64,000 bases of DNA from Leptospira idonii (lineage in GTDB: Bacteria > Spirochaetota > Leptospiria > Leptospirales > Leptospiraceae), in the NCBI RefSeq assembly GCF_004770995.1, contig NZ_RQHW01000031.1, positions 131,151-195,150 of the forward strand. The letters are read 5' to 3'. The notes beneath the pieces were generated by a model. It was not told where the DNA came from. It saw only the letters and a program-made list of their open reading frames with translations, and did no database searches. Of the stretch, positions 39,389 through 47,935 are shown piece after piece. The translations under genes and the position numbers were made by a program. Position 1 is the stretch's first letter. The number at the start of each line of letters is the position of its first letter.

Positions 39389-41488
39389 ATGAAGAAGTTC
39401 CCCGTTCTATTTTCCCGTTTGGGTGTTGTTTTGTTCTTTTGTTTTGTAATTTTATCCTGCGGAGAAGACTCTATCGGTTCTCTCTCCGAAGAGATGAAGC
39501 AAGAGATTCGAACCAGACTCAAACAGGAAAATTTTCAAGGGGTTGTGCTGATTTCAAAAGGATCGGAAATTTTATTCCGGGAAACGATTTATCATAAACG
39601 AGGGAGCCTTCCCAAACAACTCTATAGAAAACACAATTTTCCGTTAGGTGAAGTTTCAAAACCGTTCACTGCTTATGCGATCAAACTGCTCCTAAAAGAA
39701 AAAAAGATCAAAGAAACCGATGCGGTAAAAAACCATCTTCCTTGGTTTCCTTATCCTAATATTTCCATAGAAAATCTGCTCAGACATACAAGCGGCCTTC
39801 CCAAATATATAGAAATCGATCCCGATTTTGATGTTCGTAAGGAAATTCCCAAACGAGATCAAATCAAAGCCAATTTTTTGAATTCTCCCAGACCGGCTGC
39901 CTTTCCTCCGGGAGAATATTGGAAATACACTAGGATCGACTATCTTATATTAGGTTATTTAATCGAAGAGTTATCCGGCAAATCCTATGCAAGTTTCATT
40001 AAGGAAAAAATTTTCCTTCCTCTTGAAATGAAACATTCCTCCGTCGATTCCTCGGATTCTCTTTTAGGCAACAGCGGCATTTTATCCAACCCCGAAGATT
40101 TGGTTCTCTGGAAGGAAGAACTCAGTCATCCGAAACTACTGAATGCGAAAGAGATACAATCCTTGTTTCAAAAAACGGTTCTTTCCGATCCGATCGCATC
40201 CGATTCCATTTATTTCGGAGAAGGAATGTATTTGGGAGAATACTTCCATTGGGCTTACGGAAAAGAAAGAGCGCTTGCGAATCTGTTTTACCAAGATCGA
40301 AAAAGTGATGTATTCATCTGTCTGGTAAGTCCTTGGGGAGGAAGTAAAGGAGATCTTTCCTCCTACAAATCCATATTAACAGAAGTTATTTTTGGAGGGA
40401 AAAAACTCCGATTCAAAAATCAAACCGCCATTAAAGATAAGAATGAAATCGGAATCGATGCATTAATGAAAGATTTGAAAGTCCCCGGCCTGGGGATCGC
40501 AGTTTATAAAAACTTCGGCCTCTCTTGGAAAAAGAACTTCGGAATCAAAAATGCGAAAACGGGTGAAAAAATCACGGACAAAACACTTTTCCGTGCAGGC
40601 TCCCTTTCCAAAACGGTGACTGCAGTCACAGCAGTTAAGTTAGCCGAAGAAGGCAAACTCAATCTGTATTCCAATTGGAACAAAAAATTAAAGACATACC
40701 ATATCGATCTGATGCAGAGAAAAAAAGGGGAATATGTAAATTTAGACAGTCTCCTTTCTCACACGAGCGGACTTACTGAGAAAGGAAATTGGGACGACCC
40801 TATCAACGAGAACAAAAAACATCTCATAGAACTGCAAGATACATTTTCTTCCAAAACGGGGAACGGATTAAAACTTTATTATACTCCAGGATCTAAGTCC
40901 CGTTATTCGGGAGGAGGATACAGCGTCATCCAGGAAGCGATCACTGATATCACCAAACATTCGTTCTCCAGAGTCATTCGTGACTATGTGGGACAGCCGC
41001 TGCATTGGACCAGATCCACATTTCGCCAAAACCTGACAGAAGATGACGATTACAATGAAGGTCACGATCCTGAAAGCCAAATCCTGCCTTTGAAAAATTT
41101 CGTGACTCCGGAATTGGGCGCAGGGGGACTTTGGACCACCCCCGAAGAAATCGGAAATTTATTTTTGCAGGTCGCTTTGGCCACAAAAGGAGAGTCCGAA
41201 TTCGTAAGCGAATCCTCCGCCCATTATCTTCTTTCCCCAAAAATGAGTGCTGCCAACCTCACCGTCCATGCTTTGGTAGGTAGAGGATTTTTCCTGAACC
41301 GAACGGGAAGTTCGGAATATTTTTTCCACGGCGGGCACACAAAGGGACATAAGTCGCTCGCCTTTTTCAACGCCAAAAAGGGATATGGGATCGTGATTAT
41401 GACCAATTCCGAGAACGGCTCTAATTTGATCTGGCGCATCCTGAGAACCGTTTCCCTTCAGGAAAAATGGGATAAATTTGTAAATTAA
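39389..41488 (+). CDS. Lipoprotein with two tandem beta-lactamase-fold domains, first one inactive
   Basis: 699 aa. Lipobox VILSC (Cys 24). Domain 1 (about 35-345) has the fold but FPLGEVSKPFTA, so Glu88 stands where the nucleophilic Ser of SxxK should be, and YTRIDY instead of YSN-GY. Domain 2 (about 350-690) is intact by motif: FRAGSLSKTVTA (Ser about 404), YSGGGYSVIQ, and FFHGGHTKGH. So one domain probably catalyses, as an esterase or peptidoglycan-related hydrolase, while the other may bind ligand. The gene lies 6 bp after gpmI and is followed by the STAS gene. Confidence 0.82.
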   Translation: MKKFPVLFSRLGVVLFFCFVILSCGEDSIGSLSEEMKQEIRTRLKQENFQGVVLISKGSEILFRETIYHKRGSLPKQLYRKHNFPLGEVSKPFTAYAIKLLLKEKKIKETDAVKNHLPWFPYPNISIENLLRHTSGLPKYIEIDPDFDVRKEIPKRDQIKANFLNSPRPAAFPPGEYWKYTRIDYLILGYLIEELSGKSYASFIKEKIFLPLEMKHSSVDSSDSLLGNSGILSNPEDLVLWKEELSHPKLLNAKEIQSLFQKTVLSDPIASDSIYFGEGMYLGEYFHWAYGKERALANLFYQDRKSDVFICLVSPWGGSKGDLSSYKSILTEVIFGGKKLRFKNQTAIKDKNEIGIDALMKDLKVPGLGIAVYKNFGLSWKKNFGIKNAKTGEKITDKTLFRAGSLSKTVTAVTAVKLAEEGKLNLYSNWNKKLKTYHIDLMQRKKGEYVNLDSLLSHTSGLTEKGNWDDPINENKKHLIELQDTFSSKTGNGLKLYYTPGSKSRYSGGGYSVIQEAITDITKHSFSRVIRDYVGQPLHWTRSTFRQNLTEDDDYNEGHDPESQILPLKNFVTPELGAGGLWTTPEEIGNLFLQVALATKGESEFVSESSAHYLLSPKMSAANLTVHALVGRGFFLNRTGSSEYFFHGGHTKGHKSLAFFNAKKGYGIVIMTNSENGSNLIWRILRTVSLQEKWDKFVN

Positions 41489-41536
41489 ACTGATTGACCA
41501 AACCAAAATAATATATATTCTTCTAAGCGGTTGTGA

Positions 41537-41869
41537 ATGGAATACACAGAGTCAAAGACCGATGATATCATTATCCTGAAACTTTTCGGCAACTTGGACA
41601 TGTTAAATGCTGGAATTCTCAAGGAAAGGATCAAAGAATCCTCCTCTCAGAATGAGTTTAAATTCATTTTTGATTTAGCAGGCGTTCATTTTATAGATTC
41701 TTCGGGATTCGGGCTCATCATGTCTTTGAACGATAAGTTAGCCGAATGCGGAGGAGGACTCAGAATCGTGAACGTCTCTAAGACCATTCGCCAAATCTTT
41801 CGTATTTCCAAAATCTCTTCCGTGATCCAAATCTTCGAAAGCACGGAAGAAGCTCTCTCTTCTTTTTAA
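41537..41869 (+). CDS. STAS-domain anti-sigma factor antagonist
   Basis: 110 aa STAS domain with loop HFIDSSGFGLIMSL (DSSG at 54-57), the phosphorylation site. It faces the SpoIIE phosphatase gene, with which its stop overlaps by 4 bp, so the phosphatase probably dephosphorylates this protein (or the paralogue at 11492). The kinase needed to complete a partner-switching loop is not in the window. Confidence 0.88.
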   Translation: MEYTESKTDDIIILKLFGNLDMLNAGILKERIKESSSQNEFKFIFDLAGVHFIDSSGFGLIMSLNDKLAECGGGLRIVNVSKTIRQIFRISKISSVIQIFESTEEALSSF

Positions 41870-44259
41870 ACTTTCGCAGCCACCATCTTTTTCCAAAAAT
41901 TGCGTAACTTTTGTACTTTGGAATTATCCGGTACCATCTGTTCCATTGCATCCAAAAGTGTTTCCGCTTTCCCTGGCTGATTCATATGCATCAAAATCTC
42001 TGTCAATAGAAGCAGGTTTTTGAAGTTCTTAGGATCTCGAAGCCGCAGCCTTTCCGCAAAATCGCAAGCAAGTTCGAAACTTCTTCTTTGTTTGTAAGCG
42101 AATGCGATATAAAAAAGAAAGTCGGTATCTCCCGGATTGGCTTTTAAATACCGCTCTGCATGTTGAATGGCATCCTCATATCTCTTCGACTTGATGTACA
42201 ACTTGGAAAGTTCTCTCAAACAATAAGGATCTTCGCTCTCCGATTCCAAAGCGAGTTCTAGGGAAATGATCGCATTTTCCCAATCCCCATCCCTGTAGGA
42301 TTGAATTCCTTCTCCCAATTTTTGATAATAGTTCTTTTGTTTGGTGGCAACGACTGTAGGTTCCGCTTTTTCTTCCAAAAAGGAAATACGCAGCAAACTG
42401 AAATCGTCCGTCAGTTCCCCTTGTGTCAGTATGGATTTATAAATTCCTTCCAATTCTCCCATACCTTCCCGAACTCTTTTTAAGAACTCCGTTTCATCGT
42501 CATTGATGACCCTAACATTGTTTTCATGACTCATAAGTATGTCGTCTCTTCCGTCGGAACCGATGATCAATACGTCCCCGGGCTTCATAGGGAACACTTG
42601 GATAACGACTTCATCCCCGCTCATCTCGGTAAAACCTATCTTACGAAGAGAATGTGCTTTCTCTAAAAAGTTAGCAACTCCGTCCCGATACAAAACGATC
42701 CAAGGATGTTCCGCATTGATATAATAAAGAGTTCCTGTTTCTTCATCCACAAGTCCCATCACTGCGGACAGAAGCATATGCCCGTCGAAACTAATGAACA
42801 CATTATGAATTTCTTGAAAACATTCTTTCAACCATCTTTCCGGGTGACGATCCTGAAGGTATCTTAACTTTTGAGTTCTTGTCAGGATGGACTTAAACAC
42901 AGTTCCCATCACAAGAGCACCTCCTGCACCTTGGATGGATTTTCCCATCGCATCCGCATTCAAAAACACTGTGTATTTTTTACCTACAAGCTGGATGCTG
43001 TCCGTAACGGTAAGATCACCGCCTATCTCCGATTTGCGGTTACGAAACGTAAAATCTTTCATCTGTCTTTCCAAGATGGAAATGGATACAGTTTCCGATT
43101 TGGAAAAAGAACCCCGAAGAGGTTTGATGAGAAGAGAAGTCAAAAAATAATCCCCATCCTGCTTTTCTTTCAGAGTTTGGACTTCCGCCAAACTAGCATT
43201 CAATTCGGATGTTCTTTGAACCACCATATCTTCCAGATGATTCTGATGAACGGATAACTCTTCCTTCATCTCTACGAAAACTCTTCCCATTTGTCCGATC
43301 TCATCTTTACGATTCGTAGGCAAAGAACCTGGTTTCCAATTTTCTATATCGTTCATTGCGGAAGTGAGAAGTTTGATCGCTTCCACCATATCTCTGGAAA
43401 AAAGAAAGGAAATAAGGAATATAATTCCGAATAACACAAAAGATGCGATCGTAAAGAAGGACCAAATTTTCAAAGTTTTGGATTCCACTTCGTTCTCATC
43501 GATCATCACGTTGAATTCCAAATCTTTGAGAGTGTTCGCCTTTCCCGTATAAGGAATCTTAACGATGTAATAAGGTTTGTCTTTAAAATGAAATCTTTGG
43601 TTGTTTTCCAAAAGACCGGGTCTTTCTTTAATCACCGAACGAATCGTATCCGAACCGATCGTCTTTACCTTTCCCCCTTGGAATATGGCCAAATGAATTC
43701 GATTGTCTTTGGATATTGTTTTTGTGAACTGATCATCCACTACCTGACCGATGAGTATGGTTCCTTTTCCCACAAAAGGAGCCGCCAATCGGAATCCCAA
43801 ACCGCTGTGCCCTTCTTCCAGACTGGCCGCCCATTCCCCTTTCATCGCTTTTTGGATGATGGGTTGATTCGCCTTATTGTCTCCGAAATCTTTCGGACGA
43901 TGTGCCCGGAAATGAACCTTACCGTTCCCATCTCCGATTTCAAAAATAGAAAGACCGTATCTTTCCATAATTTTTTTGAAGTATCCCACCTGGCCGACGA
44001 GAACGTTTCGATCCGATAGTCCTCTCTCTAAAATATTTCTCGTCACAGGATTGAATGTGATTTCCTCCAAAAGAAGTCTTAGTTTTTCTTCCTTAAATTC
44101 CAATTCCCTCTGGAAGTTGCGGGATAAATCTTCGGCTCTTTGGGTTTGCGGTATATTCTTTACAGACTGTAGTAGGTAGGCAAAACTTGTGGTTAGAGCA
44201 ATGACCAATAAGATCTGGCTTACACTCAGGATGAGTAAAAATTTATAACGAATGCTCAT
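41866..44259 (-). CDS. Membrane-anchored SpoIIE/PP2C phosphatase with HAMP and TPR domains
   Basis: 797 aa. Transmembrane helices at about 7-28 and 268-290 enclose a periplasmic sensor domain (FEIGDGNGKVHFRAHRPKDFG, a dCache-like fragment). A HAMP domain follows (DMVEAIKLLTSAMNDIENW), a short coiled coil, then a PP2C-type phosphatase with GGDLTVTD, LNADAMGKSIQGAGGAL and LTDDFSLL as metal ligands (about 405-635), and at the C-terminus three TPR units (655-780). It should dephosphorylate a STAS protein on an outside signal. It converges with the STAS gene, overlapping stops by 4 bp. Confidence 0.9.
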   Translation of the reverse strand: MSIRYKFLLILSVSQILLVIALTTSFAYLLQSVKNIPQTQRAEDLSRNFQRELEFKEEKLRLLLEEITFNPVTRNILERGLSDRNVLVGQVGYFKKIMERYGLSIFEIGDGNGKVHFRAHRPKDFGDNKANQPIIQKAMKGEWAASLEEGHSGLGFRLAAPFVGKGTILIGQVVDDQFTKTISKDNRIHLAIFQGGKVKTIGSDTIRSVIKERPGLLENNQRFHFKDKPYYIVKIPYTGKANTLKDLEFNVMIDENEVESKTLKIWSFFTIASFVLFGIIFLISFLFSRDMVEAIKLLTSAMNDIENWKPGSLPTNRKDEIGQMGRVFVEMKEELSVHQNHLEDMVVQRTSELNASLAEVQTLKEKQDGDYFLTSLLIKPLRGSFSKSETVSISILERQMKDFTFRNRKSEIGGDLTVTDSIQLVGKKYTVFLNADAMGKSIQGAGGALVMGTVFKSILTRTQKLRYLQDRHPERWLKECFQEIHNVFISFDGHMLLSAVMGLVDEETGTLYYINAEHPWIVLYRDGVANFLEKAHSLRKIGFTEMSGDEVVIQVFPMKPGDVLIIGSDGRDDILMSHENNVRVINDDETEFLKRVREGMGELEGIYKSILTQGELTDDFSLLRISFLEEKAEPTVVATKQKNYYQKLGEGIQSYRDGDWENAIISLELALESESEDPYCLRELSKLYIKSKRYEDAIQHAERYLKANPGDTDFLFYIAFAYKQRRSFELACDFAERLRLRDPKNFKNLLLLTEILMHMNQPGKAETLLDAMEQMVPDNSKVQKLRNFWKKMVAAKV

Positions 44260-44353
44260 ATAGTTTCATGTCCAAAGAAAAAAGTAACATTTCTTCATTT
44301 CAAAATGATGACATTCTCTTAAACGAATCGTGTAATCCAAACCAACACCAGAC

Positions 44354-45547
44354 ATGAAATCGAACGCACTTCTCTTCTTTTTGATCCTTTCCGTGCTTTT
44401 GTTTTATTATTTTCTGGAACTTCTGCTCCATAGACTGACGTTATCCGGCTTTCGTAATAGAATTCATGTCAATGGAACCAGAGGGAAATCTAGCGTAACA
44501 AGACTTATACGAGCAGGACTGAGCGCCTCAGGAGAAAGGGTTTTTGCCAAAACTACAGGAACTTTGGCTAGAATGATCTACCCGGACGGTTCGGAAAAAA
44601 CCGTCCCCAGATGGGGAAAACCTTCCATATTGGAACAAATCTCCATTCTCAAAACGGCAAGGAAAGAAAAAGCGACTACCATCGTTATGGAATGTATGGC
44701 TTTGGAACCGCGCTACCAATGGGCCAGCGAAGGGATGATCTTACGTTCTCACATAGGAGTCCTTACGAACATACGTGAGGATCATCTAGATGTCATGGGT
44801 CCGACAGTGGAAGATGTCGCACGCACTCTGGCTTCCTTTATCCCTGTGAAAGGAAAACTGATATTAGGTGAAGAAAAATTCAGTTCGATCATCAAACAGG
44901 CTTGTTCCGAAAGAAAGACGGAAATCATCCCTCTTACGAAAGAACTTTCCAGGGAAGTAACGGAAGAAGAATTGTCCAAGTTTTCATATTGGGAACATAA
45001 AGAAAACATAGCCTTGGCTCTTCTCGTATGTAAAGAGTTAGGTGTCGAAAGAAAAGAAGCATTACAAGCTATGTGGAATTCCGAACCGGATCCGGGAGCA
45101 CTTACCGTTTCCCCCATTCATTTTTTCGGGAAAGACATTCTTTATATCAATGCGATGGCGGCCAATGATTCAGAAAGCACTCGCAGTATTTGGCAGGAAT
45201 CCAAAAAACGTTACTCAGAAAACAGAACCGGATATCTTCTTTTCAACTGCCGGGAAGATCGATTGGATAGAAGCAAACTTATGGCGGAAGAAATCGCATC
45301 TTGGCAAGATTACGAATCCATATTTCTCATCGGAACGGGAACAAAATATGCGCTCCATTCCTTGAAAAAGGAATGCCGGATCGGAACCAAAATCTTCAAC
45401 TGGGAAGATACAAACCTGGATTTAATTTTCGAGTCGCTCATTGCGCAAATCAAACCCAATTCCTTTATTTTAGGAATCGGAAATATTGCGGGACTCGGAT
45501 TGGAACTGGGCCAATATCTTAAGAACAGATCTCAAATCAAAACATGA
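44354..45547 (+). CDS. pgsB: Poly-gamma-glutamate synthase subunit PgsB/CapB
   Basis: 397 aa. An N-terminal membrane segment (residues 5-22) precedes the ATP-binding loop VNGTRGKSSVTRLI at about 39-52, which with KTTGTLARMIYPDG and CMALEPRYQWASE is diagnostic of PgsB/CapB. The enzyme, related to Mur ligases, adds glutamate to a growing gamma-linked chain at the inner membrane. It forms an operon with pgsC (overlap 4 bp) and a third component. In Bacillus the polymer is a capsule or secreted gel; here it might serve osmoprotection or surface cover. Confidence 0.9.
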   Translation: MKSNALLFFLILSVLLFYYFLELLLHRLTLSGFRNRIHVNGTRGKSSVTRLIRAGLSASGERVFAKTTGTLARMIYPDGSEKTVPRWGKPSILEQISILKTARKEKATTIVMECMALEPRYQWASEGMILRSHIGVLTNIREDHLDVMGPTVEDVARTLASFIPVKGKLILGEEKFSSIIKQACSERKTEIIPLTKELSREVTEEELSKFSYWEHKENIALALLVCKELGVERKEALQAMWNSEPDPGALTVSPIHFFGKDILYINAMAANDSESTRSIWQESKKRYSENRTGYLLFNCREDRLDRSKLMAEEIASWQDYESIFLIGTGTKYALHSLKKECRIGTKIFNWEDTNLDLIFESLIAQIKPNSFILGIGNIAGLGLELGQYLKNRSQIKT

Positions 45548-46002
45548 ACGATATACTTTCCCTATCCATCGGTTTGAGTCTGGTCATCAGCCTCATTTTC
45601 TCAGAATTTTTCGGAATCGTAGGAACAGGCCTTGTCGTTCCCGGTTATATCGCTCTCAACTTGAACCATCCTAAAAATCTGGTGATCACATTTTTGATCG
45701 CCTGGTTCGCCTATGTGTCCGTTGAAATTTTATCTTTTTTATTCATCATCTTCGGGAAAAGAAAGACCGTACTCATTTTGTTATTCGGTTATTTTTTCGG
45801 GTACCTTCTCAACTATCAGATCCTGCCGGATGTGGAAACTCCCTTTTTGTCCGATGTAAGAAGCATAGGTTTCATCATTCCCGGTCTCATCGGGATTTGG
45901 TTCGAAAGACAAGGTGTGATAGAAACTACATCCGTTCTAATCATCGCATCCATCATGGTGAAAATGTTACTCATACTTATGTTAGGTTCCGATTTTCTAT
46001 GA
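45544..46002 (+). CDS. pgsC: Poly-gamma-glutamate synthase subunit PgsC/CapC
   Basis: 152 aa with five predicted membrane helices; FFGIVGTGLVVPGYIALNL near the start and SIGFIIPGLIGIWFERQGV near residue 112 are the conserved twin PG-Y/PGLI elements of CapC. It forms the membrane half of the PgsBC synthase. Both ends overlap neighbours by 4 bp (ATGA), giving stoichiometric coupling with pgsB and pgsW. Confidence 0.9.
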   Translation: MNDILSLSIGLSLVISLIFSEFFGIVGTGLVVPGYIALNLNHPKNLVITFLIAWFAYVSVEILSFLFIIFGKRKTVLILLFGYFFGYLLNYQILPDVETPFLSDVRSIGFIIPGLIGIWFERQGVIETTSVLIIASIMVKMLLILMLGSDFL

Positions 46003-47153
46003 TCACAAGAGTCTATTGGAATTTATGGAAACATTCTAGGTTAGCGGTGGCACTCCTTGCGATTTTTGCGATCATAGGAATCATTGCTGTCGAATCCTTT
46101 AAGGTAAAAAAAGAACAACCCTACTTTAAGAAAAAAATCAATGCGGCTAAATTGGCGGAAAGAGGCTTTCAAACTCTTCGTCCCGATCTTCTGAAAAAGA
46201 AAAAACCGGACTATAAGGATTTGGATCCTGCCAACTCGGGGCTTGTAGGAGAATTTTTAAGTCCTGTAACGAGTAACACAGGCTCTTTATCTTCCAAACA
46301 AACTTCGGTGAACCCTAATTTTGCGGCAGTGCTCGTCCATCTGATGAAAAAAGCGAAACTGGAAGAAGGGGACACCGTAGCAGTTGCGATCTCAGGATCT
46401 TTTCCTGCATTAAACATTTGTTTGTTTGCAGCACTGGAAACGATGAAACTGAAACCCGTCGTTATTTCCAGCACCTCCGCTTCCCAATTCGGAGCCAATC
46501 ACTCTCATATGTTGTGGCTGGATATGGAAAGAATTTTAGAAGAAGAATCCATTTTCTCAACCAGGTCCTCTTACGCTTCTTTGGGAGGAACTCAGGACAA
46601 AGCGATAGGGATGTCTGCGGAAGGAAAAAATCTTCTATTAGCAAGCATTAAACGAAATAAAGTGAATTATTTGGATCCTTCCAGTTTTGAAGATTCCATT
46701 CTGCAAAGAATGGATTTATATCAAAAACTTTCCATGGGGAAACCGATCAAAGCATTCATCAATATAGGAGGTGGAACCACCGTATTAGGGACCAGCCTCG
46801 GCAAACAAGTGTTCAAGAGTGGCCTAATCTCCCAGCTTCCTGACGATGTGAATCCTCCCGACTCTGTGATCAAAGAGTTTTTACAAAAGGATATCCCCGT
46901 CATCAATATCATCCAAGTGGAATCCCTCGCTAGAAAATTCGGACTGCCGGTTGCTCCGAAAAAAACTCCCAAACCCGGAGAAGGAAAAGTTTTCATCCAG
47001 GAAGAATACAATCCCACCATTTGTTTGTTCGTATTATTCATTCTTTCCGTCGGGCTTTACGGAGTGACTAAACTCGGATGGGGACAAAATCCGATCGATT
47101 TCCAACTTCCGGAAACCATTCGGGGAAATCAAAATACTAGGGAAAAGGCTTGA
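45999..47153 (+). CDS. Poly-gamma-glutamate system protein (PgsW-like)
   Basis: 384 aa from the ATG at 45999 in the ATGA overlap with pgsC. The frame is open further upstream, but that part lies inside pgsC. An N-terminal helix (about 16-32) and a C-terminal helix (about 345-362) anchor a middle domain with AISGSFPALNICLFAALETM and FINIGGGTTVLG. This matches the poly-gamma-glutamate system protein that replaces PgsA in some bacteria. Its exact step, export or polymer release, is unknown. The small membrane protein gene follows 30 bp later. Confidence 0.8.
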   Translation: MITRVYWNLWKHSRLAVALLAIFAIIGIIAVESFKVKKEQPYFKKKINAAKLAERGFQTLRPDLLKKKKPDYKDLDPANSGLVGEFLSPVTSNTGSLSSKQTSVNPNFAAVLVHLMKKAKLEEGDTVAVAISGSFPALNICLFAALETMKLKPVVISSTSASQFGANHSHMLWLDMERILEEESIFSTRSSYASLGGTQDKAIGMSAEGKNLLLASIKRNKVNYLDPSSFEDSILQRMDLYQKLSMGKPIKAFINIGGGTTVLGTSLGKQVFKSGLISQLPDDVNPPDSVIKEFLQKDIPVINIIQVESLARKFGLPVAPKKTPKPGEGKVFIQEEYNPTICLFVLFILSVGLYGVTKLGWGQNPIDFQLPETIRGNQNTREKA

Positions 47154-47183
47154 TGAACCGTCTAAGTACAGGAGACTCTTTTT

Positions 47184-47387
47184 GTGATTAAGTTCATCCT
47201 ACTATCCCTGCTTCTATTCCTCATCATGCGAGTGATTTCTAGAATGTTCTCGATTACATCGGGACAAAATTCGGGAAACAAAGAAACTCCCAAATTCTAC
47301 GTTTATCGAGAAGGGCCAGGTTTCGGCCAAACCCAGATCAAAAAGGAAAAAGACATTTCCGAAAAAGGAAGAATCTTAGAAGACTAA
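47184..47387 (+). CDS. 67-aa single-span membrane protein downstream of pgs genes
   Basis: Starts with GTG at 47184, supported by AGGAG 8 bases before. One N-terminal helix (IKFILLSLLLFLIMRVI, residues 2-18) and a charged, Gly-rich tail. In Bacillus the poly-gamma-glutamate operon ends with a tiny membrane peptide (PgsE/CapE) needed for synthesis; size, topology and position fit that role here, but the sequences are too short to prove kinship. Confidence 0.6.
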   Translation: MIKFILLSLLLFLIMRVISRMFSITSGQNSGNKETPKFYVYREGPGFGQTQIKKEKDISEKGRILED

Positions 47388-47434
47388 AGAATTCTTTTTC
47401 AGTAAATTTCCTTCTTTCCGATGATAGAATCAGT

Positions 47435-47935
47435 ATGTCTCATTTCTATCGAATCCTGCTCCTGCCGATTTTAGCAGCTACCATTCATTGCGGTGTTCCC
47501 AAGGGAGAATTTGGCTGGGCCATTACAAAAGCGGGGGAGATAGACATACTGGAAAAACAAATCCAAATCATCACTGACTATAAGATGATGAGAGACGGTT
47601 TGATTTTTTCTCCCTCCGATACCATCCATTACGTATATTCTTTCTCCCGCAATCCCGGATCGGAACTTGATTTTTATATTTCTCTCAACCGTTACGAATT
47701 GGATTACGTGGAAATCGACATCAAAAAGAAAAATCCGGAAACGGAGTCCGGTGCGATCCGGGATGAATTTTCACAACTGATCACAGGAGAATATCTTTTG
47801 AAGATCGTTCATGAAGGAGATACAGTGGATGAAGTGAAATTCCAAGTGCTTCCGGAAGAAGGTTACACGGAAGAAACGATTGAACAAGAATTAGCCGGCG
47901 ATCAAAAAGACGAACTGATCAAATACTCTCGCTGA
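47435..47935 (+). CDS. Lipoprotein, unknown function
   Basis: 166 aa. Signal peptide with lipobox ATIHC (Cys 19). The mature domain is a small beta sandwich by strand pattern (IHYVYSFSRNPGSELDFYISLNRYELDYVEIDIK) ending with an acidic tail. No family recognised. Being 48 bp after the small membrane protein on the same strand, it may belong to the poly-gamma-glutamate unit. It converges with the large TPR gene, overlapping it by 17 bp. Confidence 0.65.
   Translation: MSHFYRILLLPILAATIHCGVPKGEFGWAITKAGEIDILEKQIQIITDYKMMRDGLIFSPSDTIHYVYSFSRNPGSELDFYISLNRYELDYVEIDIKKKNPETESGAIRDEFSQLITGEYLLKIVHEGDTVDEVKFQVLPEEGYTEETIEQELAGDQKDELIKYSR

Noticed and set aside
45897..45998. Upstream extension of the PgsW-like protein
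   Set aside because: It lies wholly in pgsC in another frame; the ATGA overlap at 45999 is the natural start.
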